Shown here piece after piece: positions 1-7,493 of a stretch of 64,000 nt of DNA. The translations under genes were made by a program, and so were the position numbers. How positions within the stretch are numbered: position 1 is the stretch's first letter; each line of letters opens with the position of its first letter. The notes beneath the pieces are model-generated. The model was not told the origin of the DNA. It did no database searches and saw only the letters and a list, made by a program, of their open reading frames with translations. Origin of the DNA: Hydrogenophilus sp. (GTDB lineage Bacteria > Pseudomonadota > Gammaproteobacteria > Burkholderiales > Thiobacillaceae); NCBI GenBank assembly GCA_020725265.1, contig DYFK01000001.1:228969-292968 (forward strand), given 5' to 3'.

Positions 1-28
1 CCTAGCGCACTGCTTCACGCCAGTGAGT

Positions 29-57
29 TTGCCCAGGGCCGGGTTTTCATGGATAAT
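29..57 (+). promoter_or_regulatory. Predicted sigma-70 promoter of rpmE
   Basis: TTGCCC (29-34) and GATAAT (52-57) are separated by 17 bases and lie about 37 bases upstream of the rpmE start. The -10 matches consensus at 5 of 6 positions and the -35 at 4 of 6. Bases 1-28 hold nothing I can name. Confidence 0.5.
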
Positions 58-93
58 CGCGCGCTTTCCAGGTCAAGCCCCAGGTAACGCGAC

Positions 94-303
94 ATGAAAG
101 CCGGCACCCATCCCCAATACAACGAAATCTCCGTGACTTGCAGTTGCGGCAACACTTTCTCCACGCGCTCCACGCTGGGCAAGCCGCTGCACGTCGAAGT
201 GTGCTCCGCCTGCCACCCGTTCTACACCGGCAAGCAGAAGATCGTCGACACGGCGGGCCGTGTCGAGAAATTCCGCCAGAAGTACAACCTCGGCAAGAAG
301 TGA
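94..303 (+). CDS. rpmE: 50S ribosomal protein L31
   Basis: A 69-residue protein of the L31 family, part of the large ribosomal subunit. It is the zinc-binding (C+) form: C16, C18, C37 and C40 form the metal-binding set around the CSCGNTF and [10 protein letters not shown] motifs typical of RpmE. Length is normal for the family. No clear Shine-Dalgarno precedes the ATG. It has its own predicted promoter and is closed by a strong intrinsic terminator, so it appears monocistronic. Under zinc starvation such C+ forms are often replaced by a zinc-free paralogue; none is in this window. Confidence 0.96.
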   Translation: MKAGTHPQYNEISVTCSCGNTFSTRSTLGKPLHVEVCSACHPFYTGKQKIVDTAGRVEKFRQKYNLGKK

Positions 304-335
304 GCGCCGGCGGTATCTCCGCCTTGGCGGACCCC

Positions 336-365
336 AAAAAAGGCAGCCCGAGGCTGCCTTTTTTG
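336..365 (+). terminator. Intrinsic terminator after rpmE
   Basis: An A-rich run, the stem AGGCAGCC/GGCTGCCT with a short loop, and a run of T residues. The A tract on the left also makes it plausible as a bidirectional terminator. Confidence 0.85.
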
Positions 366-403
366 TTTGACTACCGCCAACCCGACGCCTCATCGTCTTC
401 CCC

Positions 404-1987
404 ATGAACCCCGTCGCCCCATCCAGATGGTTCTGGTTCGTCCTGCTGGTGGTCTTCTGGGCCTTTCACGGCCTGGTCGGCCGTGACGCCTGGCGCGCCG
501 AGGAAGCCCTGGCGCTGGCGCCGATCCTGGACTGGCTGTCCGGCGAGCGCTCCGTCTGGGCATCACCGGCGCCGTTGCATACGCTGATCGCAGGCTTGTT
601 CGCCGACAGCGGCCTGGCTGGTGACATGCAGGATGGCGCGCGCATCGCCAGCGGCGTTTTCACGCTGACCGCCTTGCTGTTCGTCGGACTGGCCGCGCGC
701 GCGTTGTTCGGGGCCGGCTTCGGACTGGTCGCCGCGCTGGCGCTGCTCGGTGGTTTCGGCCTGATGCTGCGCGCCCATGCGCTGCTGCCGGAAACCGCGC
801 TGCTGGCGGCCTGGGCAGCGCTGCTGTGGGGAGTGGCCGAGGCACGACAGCGTCCGAAGCGGGCCACCATCACGATCGCGCTGGCGATCACCGCCCTGAC
901 CCTGGGACTGCGCGGGCTGCCGGATTTTCTGGCGGCGACGCTGGTGGTGCTGACGCCACTGGCCTCGACCACCTGGCGCGCGCCCGGTTACCGGCTCGCG
1001 GCCCTGTCCGGAATCGGGTGGGCCATCGCGCTGATTGCCATCGCCCTGGCATGGCTGTTCATGAATGGACAACTGTCGGCCTGGTGGTCGCTGCACGGCA
1101 TCGCCCATTACCTGCCGCTACGCTCACCAGGTAGCGCCTATTCGGAACTGGTCTGGTTCGCCTGGCCCTTGTGGCCGTTGGCGTTGGCCGCGGTCTGGCA
1201 TGCGCATCGCCGCCTGACCCGGGAAACCGTGTTGCACCCCCCCCTGCTGGCCCTGGCCATCCTGCTGCTGGCGGCGCTGGCGCCAGCTTGGTCGCGCGAC
1301 GGCGCCCTGCTGCCGGCGCTGGCGCCGCTGGCCCTGCTCGCTGCTTACGCGGTGGATGTCCTCCGACGTGGCGCGTCACAGGCCTTCTACTGGTTCGGCG
1401 TGCTCTGTTTCCTGTTTTTCGCGCTGGCGTTCTGGGTCTATTTCGTGGCGCTCGAATGGGGCACGCCAGTCCGGCTGGCCACGCACATGGCGCGCCTGAC
1501 CCCGAACTATCAGACCGGCTCGGTCGGCGTCCCCGACATACTCCTGGCGGCCGGTGTCACACTGCTCTGGCTGATCGCCATTCCATTGTTTCCCCGCGCG
1601 AAGATCCGCCCGATCCTGGTCTGGGCCACCGGCATGGTCCTGGTCTGGACCCTGCTCGCCTCGCTGTTCCGCCCCTGGATCGAAGCCGGCTGGGGCTATC
1701 GGCCGATGATCGCCGACCTCGCCCGCCACCTGCCCGCCCATGCCTGCCTGGACGTCGATGTCGATCCGGCCATGGCGACCATGCTGCGCGTGCATTTGGA
1801 TGTCGAACGGCGCGCCAACTGCCCTTGGCGACTGATTCGCCACGACCGCAAGAGCGGCGCCGAGGAAGAGGCCACGACCGGCTGGCATGACGGCTCCGTG
1901 CTGCTTTGGCAGGGCTGGCGGCCGCGACAGAAATCACTGGGATACCGGCTCGAATACCGTGTGCCCGAGCCGGCGCGGATGCCGTGA
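404..1987 (+). CDS. ArnT/PMT-like membrane glycosyltransferase
   Basis: A 527-residue integral membrane protein with about ten to twelve hydrophobic segments. The N-terminus carries GRDAWRAEEA soon after the first membrane helix. This matches the acidic first periplasmic loop (GRDxxxxDE type) of GT-C glycosyltransferases of the ArnT/PMT family, which move sugars from polyprenyl-phosphate carriers onto lipid A or proteins on the periplasmic side. The acceptor cannot be told from sequence. The C-terminal soluble part (from about residue 430) is short. It lies 7 bases upstream of mobA on the same strand, but a shared function is not evident. Family assignment is an inference from topology and the loop motif. 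Confidence 0.7.
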   Translation: MNPVAPSRWFWFVLLVVFWAFHGLVGRDAWRAEEALALAPILDWLSGERSVWASPAPLHTLIAGLFADSGLAGDMQDGARIASGVFTLTALLFVGLAARALFGAGFGLVAALALLGGFGLMLRAHALLPETALLAAWAALLWGVAEARQRPKRATITIALAITALTLGLRGLPDFLAATLVVLTPLASTTWRAPGYRLAALSGIGWAIALIAIALAWLFMNGQLSAWWSLHGIAHYLPLRSPGSAYSELVWFAWPLWPLALAAVWHAHRRLTRETVLHPPLLALAILLLAALAPAWSRDGALLPALAPLALLAAYAVDVLRRGASQAFYWFGVLCFLFFALAFWVYFVALEWGTPVRLATHMARLTPNYQTGSVGVPDILLAAGVTLLWLIAIPLFPRAKIRPILVWATGMVLVWTLLASLFRPWIEAGWGYRPMIADLARHLPAHACLDVDVDPAMATMLRVHLDVERRANCPWRLIRHDRKSGAEEEATTGWHDGSVLLWQGWRPRQKSLGYRLEYRVPEPARMP

Positions 1988-1993
1988 TCGCGC

Positions 1994-2647
1994 ATGACGG
2001 CATCGATGACATCCTTCTCCGGACAACCGGTCAGCGCGGTCATCCTGGCTGGCGGCCAGGGCCGCAGGTTCGGTGGTGAAGACAAGGGCCTGGTCATGCT
2101 GGCCGGCCGCCCCCTGGTTCTCTGGGCCGCCCGTCGCCTGAGTTCGCAAGCCGCCGAGGTTCTGGTCAACGCCAACCGTAATCTGGCCCGTTATGGCGCG
2201 CTCGGCCACACCGTGGTGCCGGATTGCCTGCCCGGATTTCACGGCCCACTGGTCGGGCTGCTTTCGGCGGCGCGCACCGCCCAACAGGAATGGCTGCTGA
2301 CCGTGCCCTGCGACGTACCGTTCCTGCCGTTGACGCTGGTCGCGGGCATGCGCGCGCTGGCGGGCGCCAGCCAGGTTCCCCTGGTGCGCGCCGCCGACGA
2401 AACCGGCATCCATTACGCGATCATGCTGGCGCACCGCGACCTCATCCCCGATCTGGAGAGCTGGTTGCGCGAAGGCGGACGCCAGGTACGCGGCTGGCAG
2501 GAACGCCACCCGCTGGACACGCTCTATTGCGGTGGCGACGACCCCTACGCATTCCTGAACATCAACACGCCGGACGCCTTGCGCGCCGCCGAACGCCTGG
2601 CCTCGCGCTATGCCGACCCGATCGACCACCGAGGATCCCGACCATGA
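1994..2647 (+). CDS. mobA: Molybdenum cofactor guanylyltransferase MobA
   Basis: A 217-residue nucleotidyltransferase that adds GMP to molybdopterin, giving the MGD form of the cofactor used by nitrate reductases, formate dehydrogenases and DMSO-reductase-family enzymes. The signature [16 protein letters not shown] sits near residue 18 and binds GTP, followed by the expected PCDVPFLP metal/catalytic region and a C-terminal [10 protein letters not shown] segment. An alternative start at 2006 (MTSFSGQ) is equally plausible. The stop overlaps the yidD start in an ATGA, so the two are translationally coupled. Presence implies that this organism makes MGD enzymes. Confidence 0.93.
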   Translation: MTASMTSFSGQPVSAVILAGGQGRRFGGEDKGLVMLAGRPLVLWAARRLSSQAAEVLVNANRNLARYGALGHTVVPDCLPGFHGPLVGLLSAARTAQQEWLLTVPCDVPFLPLTLVAGMRALAGASQVPLVRAADETGIHYAIMLAHRDLIPDLESWLREGGRQVRGWQERHPLDTLYCGGDDPYAFLNINTPDALRAAERLASRYADPIDHRGSRP

Positions 2648-2862
2648 ATCCGATGCAACATCTGCTGATCGGCCTGATCCGGATATATCAGATCGCGTTG
2701 TCGCCGTTCGTCGGCAACCAGTGCCGGTTCACGCCGACCTGCTCGCATTACGCGCGCGACGCCATCATGCGGCACGGCGCCATCAAGGGCAGCTGGCTGG
2801 CCATCCGGCGCATCGGCCGCTGCCACCCCTGGCATCCGGGCGGACACGATCCCGTGCCTTGA
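2644..2862 (+). CDS. yidD: Membrane protein insertion efficiency factor YidD
   Basis: A 72-residue protein with the YidD signature: an N-terminal amphipathic/hydrophobic segment ([15 protein letters not shown]), then [15 protein letters not shown] and a C-terminal [12 protein letters not shown]. YidD assists YidC/Sec-dependent insertion of inner-membrane proteins at the cytoplasmic face. In most bacteria it lies in rpmH-rnpA-yidD-yidC; here it is coupled to mobA by a 4-base ATGA overlap. The three cysteines and the HPWHPGG end are all present, so it looks intact. Confidence 0.93.
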   Translation: MNPMQHLLIGLIRIYQIALSPFVGNQCRFTPTCSHYARDAIMRHGAIKGSWLAIRRIGRCHPWHPGGHDPVP

Positions 2863-2953
2863 GGACCTGGATCGCTTCGGGAACCTCACAGACACGATTC
2901 GCTCTGGTATTCTCATAAACCCTTACGCAGAAACGCTAACGGCCGTCCACCCC

Positions 2954-4084
2954 GTGTTTTCCTTCTTCCGCAAGGACAAACCCAACGATCTCCAGGCCTT
3001 CCTGAAGGAAAGCCGGGAGGAGCTCGCCCAGGGGCCGGCCTACGTCCAATCCCGTCACCCCGCGCGCGAGGCGGACTACGGCATCGAAGTCGTCGAGGCC
3101 GTCGGAGGACTGGCGCCGGAACTGGAAGAAGCGGCCGTTCTCTACGCCAATGGCAAGATCGGCGAGACCGCCGCCCTGCTCAACCGGTATCTGCTCGACC
3201 ATCCGGACGGTCGCGACCCCCAGCCTTGGTACATGCTGTTCGACCTGTACGAACTCAGCGACCAGATCGAACCCTTCGAGGACGCGGCGGTGGAATTCGC
3301 GGTCAAGTTCGAACGCTCGCCGCCAACCTGGACGCGCAAGGCCGCCAAGACACGCGCCAACAACCAGCCGGCGCCACTGCTCGGTTTCGGCGAAAAATAC
3401 AGCACCGCCGACCGGGCCCGGCAACCCCGTTTCTTCCAGGACGCCGAAAGAGCAGGCCATGTCCGGCTGGACGTCTCCAAGACCCAGTCGCCCGACGAAG
3501 CCGGCGCGCGCATGATGCTCGACGACATCCTGCGTCTCAACGACATGGGCAAACCCATCGAGCTGATCGGCGGCCCCGGCTTCGCGGTCCGGCTGAACGC
3601 GGCCCGCCAGGGCAATCGCCTGACCGAATCCGGCTGGCTGCTGTTTCTGGCGGTGCTGCAGATCCTCGGCAAGGAAGAGGATTTCGAAAACGCGGCGGTC
3701 GACTACGCGGTCACTTTCGAAGTCTCACCGCCTTCCTACACCCCGCCACGCCCGCTGCCGGAGCAGGGCGGCAATGGCGGCGCCAAGGCGCCGAGCGCGC
3801 CCGAGCGGGAATTCGCGCTGATCGGTGTGTTGGCGCCGGGCGCCGAAAAACAGCTGGTCGCGCTGCGTCAGTTCGCCGAGGGCAAGAAACAGATCGAAAT
3901 CGATCTCGGGCAGCTCGCGCGCATCGATTTCTCGGTGGTTGGCCTGCTGCTGGACACCCTGATCGAGCTCTCCCAGCGCGGTTGCAAGATCCTGTTCAAG
4001 GAAGGCAACGAGCTGGTCAACACCCTGCTGCAACTGGTTGGCGTCGATCAGTACGCGGCCATACTCGGCCGCACCCGGCTCTGA
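2954..4084 (+). CDS. STAS-domain protein of unknown role upstream of hslV
   Basis: A 376-residue soluble protein starting at GTG. Residues about 1-270 have no catalytic motif I recognise and contain two similar stretches (PPTWTRKAAK and PPSYTPPRPL follow parallel EDAAVEFAVKFE and ENAAVDYAVTFE segments), suggesting an internal duplication. The C-terminal 95 residues form a STAS fold (IEIDLGQLARIDFSVVGLLLDTL) with Ser at the position phosphorylated in anti-sigma antagonists. This suggests protein-protein signalling or scaffolding, not an enzyme. It lies 21 bases upstream of hslV and is probably co-transcribed. Confidence 0.65.
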   Translation: MFSFFRKDKPNDLQAFLKESREELAQGPAYVQSRHPAREADYGIEVVEAVGGLAPELEEAAVLYANGKIGETAALLNRYLLDHPDGRDPQPWYMLFDLYELSDQIEPFEDAAVEFAVKFERSPPTWTRKAAKTRANNQPAPLLGFGEKYSTADRARQPRFFQDAERAGHVRLDVSKTQSPDEAGARMMLDDILRLNDMGKPIELIGGPGFAVRLNAARQGNRLTESGWLLFLAVLQILGKEEDFENAAVDYAVTFEVSPPSYTPPRPLPEQGGNGGAKAPSAPEREFALIGVLAPGAEKQLVALRQFAEGKKQIEIDLGQLARIDFSVVGLLLDTLIELSQRGCKILFKEGNELVNTLLQLVGVDQYAAILGRTRL

Positions 4085-4105
4085 CCGGGCCGGAGAAACC
4101 CTTCC

Positions 4106-4645
4106 ATGGAACAGTTCCACGGCACCACCATCCTGTCCGTGCGTCGTGGCGCCAGCGTCGCCATGGGCGGGGACGGTCAGGTCACGCTCGGCAACATCGT
4201 CATCAAAGCCGGCGCCCGCAAGGTGCGCCGGCTTTATCAGGACCGCATCCTGGCCGGTTTCGCCGGCGGCACGGCGGACGCCTTCACACTGTTCGAACGC
4301 TTCGAGGCCAAGCTGGAAAAGCATCAGGGCCATCTGGTGCGGAGCGCGGTCGAGCTGGCCAAGGACTGGCGCACCGACCGCATGCTGCGCAGACTGGAAG
4401 CGATGCTGGCGGTCGCCGACCCAACCAGCACGCTGATCATCACCGGCGCCGGAGACGTGCTCGAACCCGAACAGGGCATCGCCGCGATCGGCAGTGGTGG
4501 CGCCTACGCGCAATCGGCGGCGCGCGCGCTGCTTGAACATACCGAGCTGACGCCGGAGGCGATCGTGCGCGAAGCGCTGGGCATCGCCGCCGACCTGTGC
4601 ATCTACACCAACCGCAACGTCACCCTGGAAACGCTCACGCCCTGA
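4106..4645 (+). CDS. hslV: ATP-dependent protease peptidase subunit HslV
   Basis: A 179-residue N-terminal threonine peptidase, normally the proteolytic core of HslUV. A six-residue propeptide precedes T7, the expected catalytic nucleophile at the start of TTILSVRRG. The conserved [31 protein letters not shown] and [14 protein letters not shown] segments are all present. The start has GGAGA nine bases upstream. Its unfoldase partner HslU usually follows directly; here the next gene is regA on the other strand, with an 11-base convergent overlap at the stop. Confidence 0.95.
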   Translation: MEQFHGTTILSVRRGASVAMGGDGQVTLGNIVIKAGARKVRRLYQDRILAGFAGGTADAFTLFERFEAKLEKHQGHLVRSAVELAKDWRTDRMLRRLEAMLAVADPTSTLIITGAGDVLEPEQGIAAIGSGGAYAQSAARALLEHTELTPEAIVREALGIAADLCIYTNRNVTLETLTP

Positions 4646-5171
4646 CCGGGCGCTTCGCCAGCTTTCTCTGCAAGGTGCGCCGGTGCATCCTGAGCGCGCG
4701 CGCGGTAGCGGAGAGATTGCCGTCGTGCTCGGCCAACACCTTCTGGATGTGCTCCCACTCCAGCCGATCAACCGACAATGGCGTTTCGGGCGGCTCGATG
4801 CCGGCATCTCCGGCCGCGCGCCCCAACGCGGCGAGGATGTCGTCGACCCCGGCCGGCTTTGGCAGGTAATGCACGGCGCCGAGCTTGATCGCCTCGACCG
4901 CCGTGGCGATGCTGGCGTAGCCAGTCAGCAACAGGATGCGCGCGTCCGGCAAACGATCCCGCAATGGTTCGATCAGTTGCAGCCCGGACTCGGCCCCCAG
5001 GCGCAGATCCAGCACCACCGCGTCGAATGTCTCCCGTTCGGCCAGCGACAGCGCGGTCGCCGCGTCTCCGGCGTGGCGCGCGACATGGCCGCGCCGGTCA
5101 AGCGAACGCGCCAGCGTCTCCGCGAAGACGGCATCATCATCGACCAACAGGATGCGCGAACCACCGCTCAT
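4635..5171 (-). CDS. regA: RegA/PrrA-type response regulator
   Basis: A 178-residue two-domain regulator. The receiver domain has the acidic pocket DDD at 11-13, phospho-acceptor D55 in VVLDLRLG and K105 in YLPKP. A short linker leads to a Fis-like helix-turn-helix ([20 protein letters not shown]) at the C-terminus, the arrangement of RegA/PrrA/ActR/RoxR. These proteins bind GCG-N-C/G-N-CGC half-sites and control respiration, carbon fixation and nitrogen genes according to redox state. It is coupled to the upstream kinase gene by an ATGA overlap. Two palindromes that fit this kind of site lie nearby (6436-6452 and 7421-7435). Confidence 0.88.
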   Translation of the reverse strand: MSGGSRILLVDDDAVFAETLARSLDRRGHVARHAGDAATALSLAERETFDAVVLDLRLGAESGLQLIEPLRDRLPDARILLLTGYASIATAVEAIKLGAVHYLPKPAGVDDILAALGRAAGDAGIEPPETPLSVDRLEWEHIQKVLAEHDGNLSATARALRMHRRTLQRKLAKRPVRA

Positions 5172-6400
5172 CGCAAACCCGCCAGCGGCACCACGACGCG
5201 GCCAAGCAAGCCTCCGCCGGTTTCCTCCAGCAACAGCTCGCCGCCCATGCGCGCCAACGCGGCGCGCGCCAGATCAAGGCCGACGCCCCAGCCCTCGGGC
5301 TTGCCGGCGGCAAGCCCGCCGCCACGATCGGAAACCGAGACTTCCAGATAACCGCCACGCGCCTCGGCGGCCAGCGTGACATGTCCGGGCGAGGCCTGGG
5401 CGGCATTATTGAGCAGACTGGTCAGCACCGCCGCCAGGGTGGTGTCATCGCTGATCGCCGGCAGACCTTCGGCCAGATCCATCTCGATCCGGACGTTCGG
5501 CCACATCAGTCCCCAGTGTTCAACCAGCCGTCGTAGCCAGACCGCCGCGTCGAGCGCCGACCTCGACGTGGTCGGACGGGCGCGCGCGGCGCGACCGAGC
5601 TGGTCGAGCACGGCCTCCATGCGCGCGAGCTGGCCCGACATCAGCGCGAGCGGCCGTTCCAGCTCATCATCGCCAGCGTAATCCTGGCGCAGATCATCCA
5701 GGGTCAGGCGCAACGAGCCCATCGGGGTCGCCAGTTCATGGGCGGCGGTCGCCGCCTGCAAGCCAAGGGCAAACAGTTGCTCGTCGCGCAGACGCTGTTC
5801 GCGCGCGGCCGCCAGTTCGGCGTCGCGCCGCCGCAGGGATGCCGCCAGACGGCCGGCGAAGGCGGCGACCAGCACGGCGGTGAGCAGGAAATTCAACCAC
5901 ATCCCGGTCAGGTGGAGATCGACCGCCGCCTCGGCCGAGACCTGCATTTCCAGGGGCCGGTAGAAGCGCATCAGCAAGGTGTACAGAATGCCGACCCAGG
6001 CGGCCATCGCCCAGCCATGGCCGGTCGGCAGGGTCACCGCCGCCAGGATCAGCGGCACCAGCAGCAGGGAAATGAAGGGGTTGGCATAGCCTCCGGTCAG
6101 GAATACCAAGGCACCGATGCAGAGCGCGTCGACCGCCAGTTGCAGGGTGGCTTCGACCGCGCCGACACCCCGTCCCTCGCCGCTTTCGCGCAGACGCAGC
6201 CAGGCCGCGCCGTTGAGGGCCAGATGCAGGGCGATCACCAGCATCAACGGCGTCAACGGCAAGCGCGCGCCGAGCAGGCTGACCAGCAGCAGGACACCGG
6301 CCGCCTCGCCCAGGATGAGCACGGCGCGGATCGCCAGCAGCCGACGTTGGGCGGCCTCGGGCAGGGTTTCGCCGATGGCGAACGGGGCGATCGCGAACAT
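5168..6400 (-). CDS. regB: RegB/PrrB-type redox sensor histidine kinase
   Basis: A 410-residue sensor with about six N-terminal membrane helices. GGYANPF at 103-109 is the heptapeptide (GGxxNPF) tied to quinone binding in RegB. H221 in AAHELATP is the phospho-acceptor, followed by N, G1 and G2 ATP-binding boxes (SLLNNAAQAS, SDRGGGLA, GWGVGLDLARAA). The redox-active cytosolic cysteine described for RegB, a little downstream of the H-box, is not present: the aligned stretch reads GQLARMEAVL. The only cysteine seen lies in a membrane helix (about residue 94). It forms an operon with regA. A TAGAAT -10 candidate (6407-6412, minus strand) sits so close to the ATG that a leaderless mRNA is possible. 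Confidence 0.88.
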   Translation of the reverse strand: MFAIAPFAIGETLPEAAQRRLLAIRAVLILGEAAGVLLLVSLLGARLPLTPLMLVIALHLALNGAAWLRLRESGEGRGVGAVEATLQLAVDALCIGALVFLTGGYANPFISLLLVPLILAAVTLPTGHGWAMAAWVGILYTLLMRFYRPLEMQVSAEAAVDLHLTGMWLNFLLTAVLVAAFAGRLAASLRRRDAELAAAREQRLRDEQLFALGLQAATAAHELATPMGSLRLTLDDLRQDYAGDDELERPLALMSGQLARMEAVLDQLGRAARARPTTSRSALDAAVWLRRLVEHWGLMWPNVRIEMDLAEGLPAISDDTTLAAVLTSLLNNAAQASPGHVTLAAEARGGYLEVSVSDRGGGLAAGKPEGWGVGLDLARAALARMGGELLLEETGGGLLGRVVVPLAGLR

Positions 6401-6435
6401 GACGCGATTCTACCGGCGCGCGCGGGCACGCCCCC

Positions 6436-6452
6436 TGCGACAACATGTCGCA
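6436..6452. promoter_or_regulatory. RegA-box-like palindrome between regB and dlh-like gene
   Basis: TGCGACA-ACA-TGTCGCA is a perfect 7-bp inverted repeat with a 3-base spacer, 36 bases upstream of regB. It resembles the GCGNC-N5-GNCGC sites reported for RegA/PrrA/RegR. A second copy with the same inner arms lies at 7421-7435. Placement would allow control of regBA and of the rightward transcript. Confidence 0.6.
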
Positions 6453-6542
6453 TTTTCCGGAATCGTCGCCGGAACTACGATGGCGTCGCTTCCATACGTT
6501 CATACGCACGTATTTCCGGCCCGCCACGCGGGCCGTTTTTTT
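6453..6542 (+). ncRNA. Possible small RNA in the regB-dlh intergenic region
   Basis: The stretch after the palindrome holds a small stem-loop (ATACGT 6494-6499 / ACGTAT 6508-6513) followed at once by a textbook intrinsic terminator, 55 bases before the next gene. There is no ORF. A short transcript starting near the palindrome would be about 60-90 nt. Boundaries are guesses, and an attenuator for the downstream gene is an equal alternative. Confidence 0.35.
6517..6542 (+). terminator. Intrinsic terminator upstream of the dienelactone-hydrolase-like gene
   Basis: Perfect 8-bp stem CGGCCCGC/GCGGGCCG with a CAC loop and seven T residues. Its position before a gene, not after one, is unusual. 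Confidence 0.8.
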
Positions 6543-6597
6543 GTCATCGCCGGCGGACCATAATCCGATCTCCATGCCACTCGAAGAGGAGATCCCA

Positions 6598-7404
6598 ATG
6601 CGCCGTTCGATCCTGTTCCCGCTGCTGTTTCTGTTCACCCTGTTCGCCGCCCAGGGCGCGCGCGCCGAAGTCCGTGGCGAGGAAGTCCGGTATGAAGCCG
6701 ACGGCGTCGTCATGAAGGGCTATCTGGCCTGGGACGACAGCGTCGCCGGCAAGCGCCCGGGCGTGCTCGTCGTGCACGAGTGGTGGGGCCACAACGAATA
6801 CGCGCGCAAGCGCGCCCGCCTGCTCGCGGCCATGGGCTATACCGCGCTGGCGGTGGACATGTACGGCGACGGCAAGACCGCCGACCATCCCAAGGAAGCC
6901 GGCGCCTTCGCCAGCGCCGTGGCCAGGAACCTGCCGGTGGCGCGGGCCCGCTTCGAAGCGGCGCTGGCGACGTTGCGCGCGCATCCGAGCGTGGCCGCCG
7001 ACCAGACCGCCGCGCTCGGCTACTGCTTCGGCGGCGGCGTGGTCCTCAACATGGCGCGCATGGGCGTCAACGTGAAGGGCGTGGCCAGCTATCACGGCAG
7101 CCTGGCCAGCGCCGTGCCGGCCGACCAGGCCGCGCCGATTCAGGCCCGCGTCGCCGTGTTCACCGGCGCCGACGATCCCATGATCCCGGCCGCCCAGGTC
7201 GACGCCTTCCGCCAGGAAATGGACAAGGCTGGCGTCCGCTACAGCGTGGTCAGCTATCCCGGCGTCAAGCACAGCTTCACCAACCCGGACGCCGACGAGT
7301 TCGCGCGCAAGTTCGACATGCCGCTCGGCTACGACGCTTTCGCCGACCGCGATTCCTGGGCCGATACCGCCAAGTTCCTCGCCGAAATCTTCGCCAGTCG
7401 CTGA
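6598..7404 (+). CDS. Exported dienelactone-hydrolase-family protein
   Basis: A 268-residue alpha/beta hydrolase. The ATG at 6598 is chosen because GAAGAGGAG lies six bases upstream and it gives a clean signal peptide (MRRSILFPLLFLFTLFAAQG, cut near ARA-E). The mature part has the family features: HEWWG near the oxyanion region, GYCFGGG with a nucleophile Cys instead of Ser as in dienelactone hydrolases, FTGADDPMIP with the acid and PGVKHSFTNP with the His. The physiological substrate is unknown; many such genes are not in chlorocatechol pathways. Periplasmic location is inferred from the signal peptide. It stands between two RegA-box-like palindromes. Confidence 0.85.
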   Translation: MRRSILFPLLFLFTLFAAQGARAEVRGEEVRYEADGVVMKGYLAWDDSVAGKRPGVLVVHEWWGHNEYARKRARLLAAMGYTALAVDMYGDGKTADHPKEAGAFASAVARNLPVARARFEAALATLRAHPSVAADQTAALGYCFGGGVVLNMARMGVNVKGVASYHGSLASAVPADQAAPIQARVAVFTGADDPMIPAAQVDAFRQEMDKAGVRYSVVSYPGVKHSFTNPDADEFARKFDMPLGYDAFADRDSWADTAKFLAEIFASR

Positions 7405-7420
7405 CGCCGGCGCGCGCCCC

Positions 7421-7435
7421 GCGACAATATGTCGC
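7421..7435. promoter_or_regulatory. Second RegA-box-like palindrome, upstream of the copper receptor
   Basis: GCGACA-ATA-TGTCGC, perfect 6-bp arms identical to the inner arms of the site at 6436-6452 and differing only in the 3-base spacer. It lies 58 bases before the TonB-receptor ATG, a usual place for an activator site. Confidence 0.6.
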
Positions 7436-7493
7436 ATGGGCGCGGCGCCCGCGCTTGCCTAGCATCGGCGGGTTTCCAACCGGGATGCCCGCC

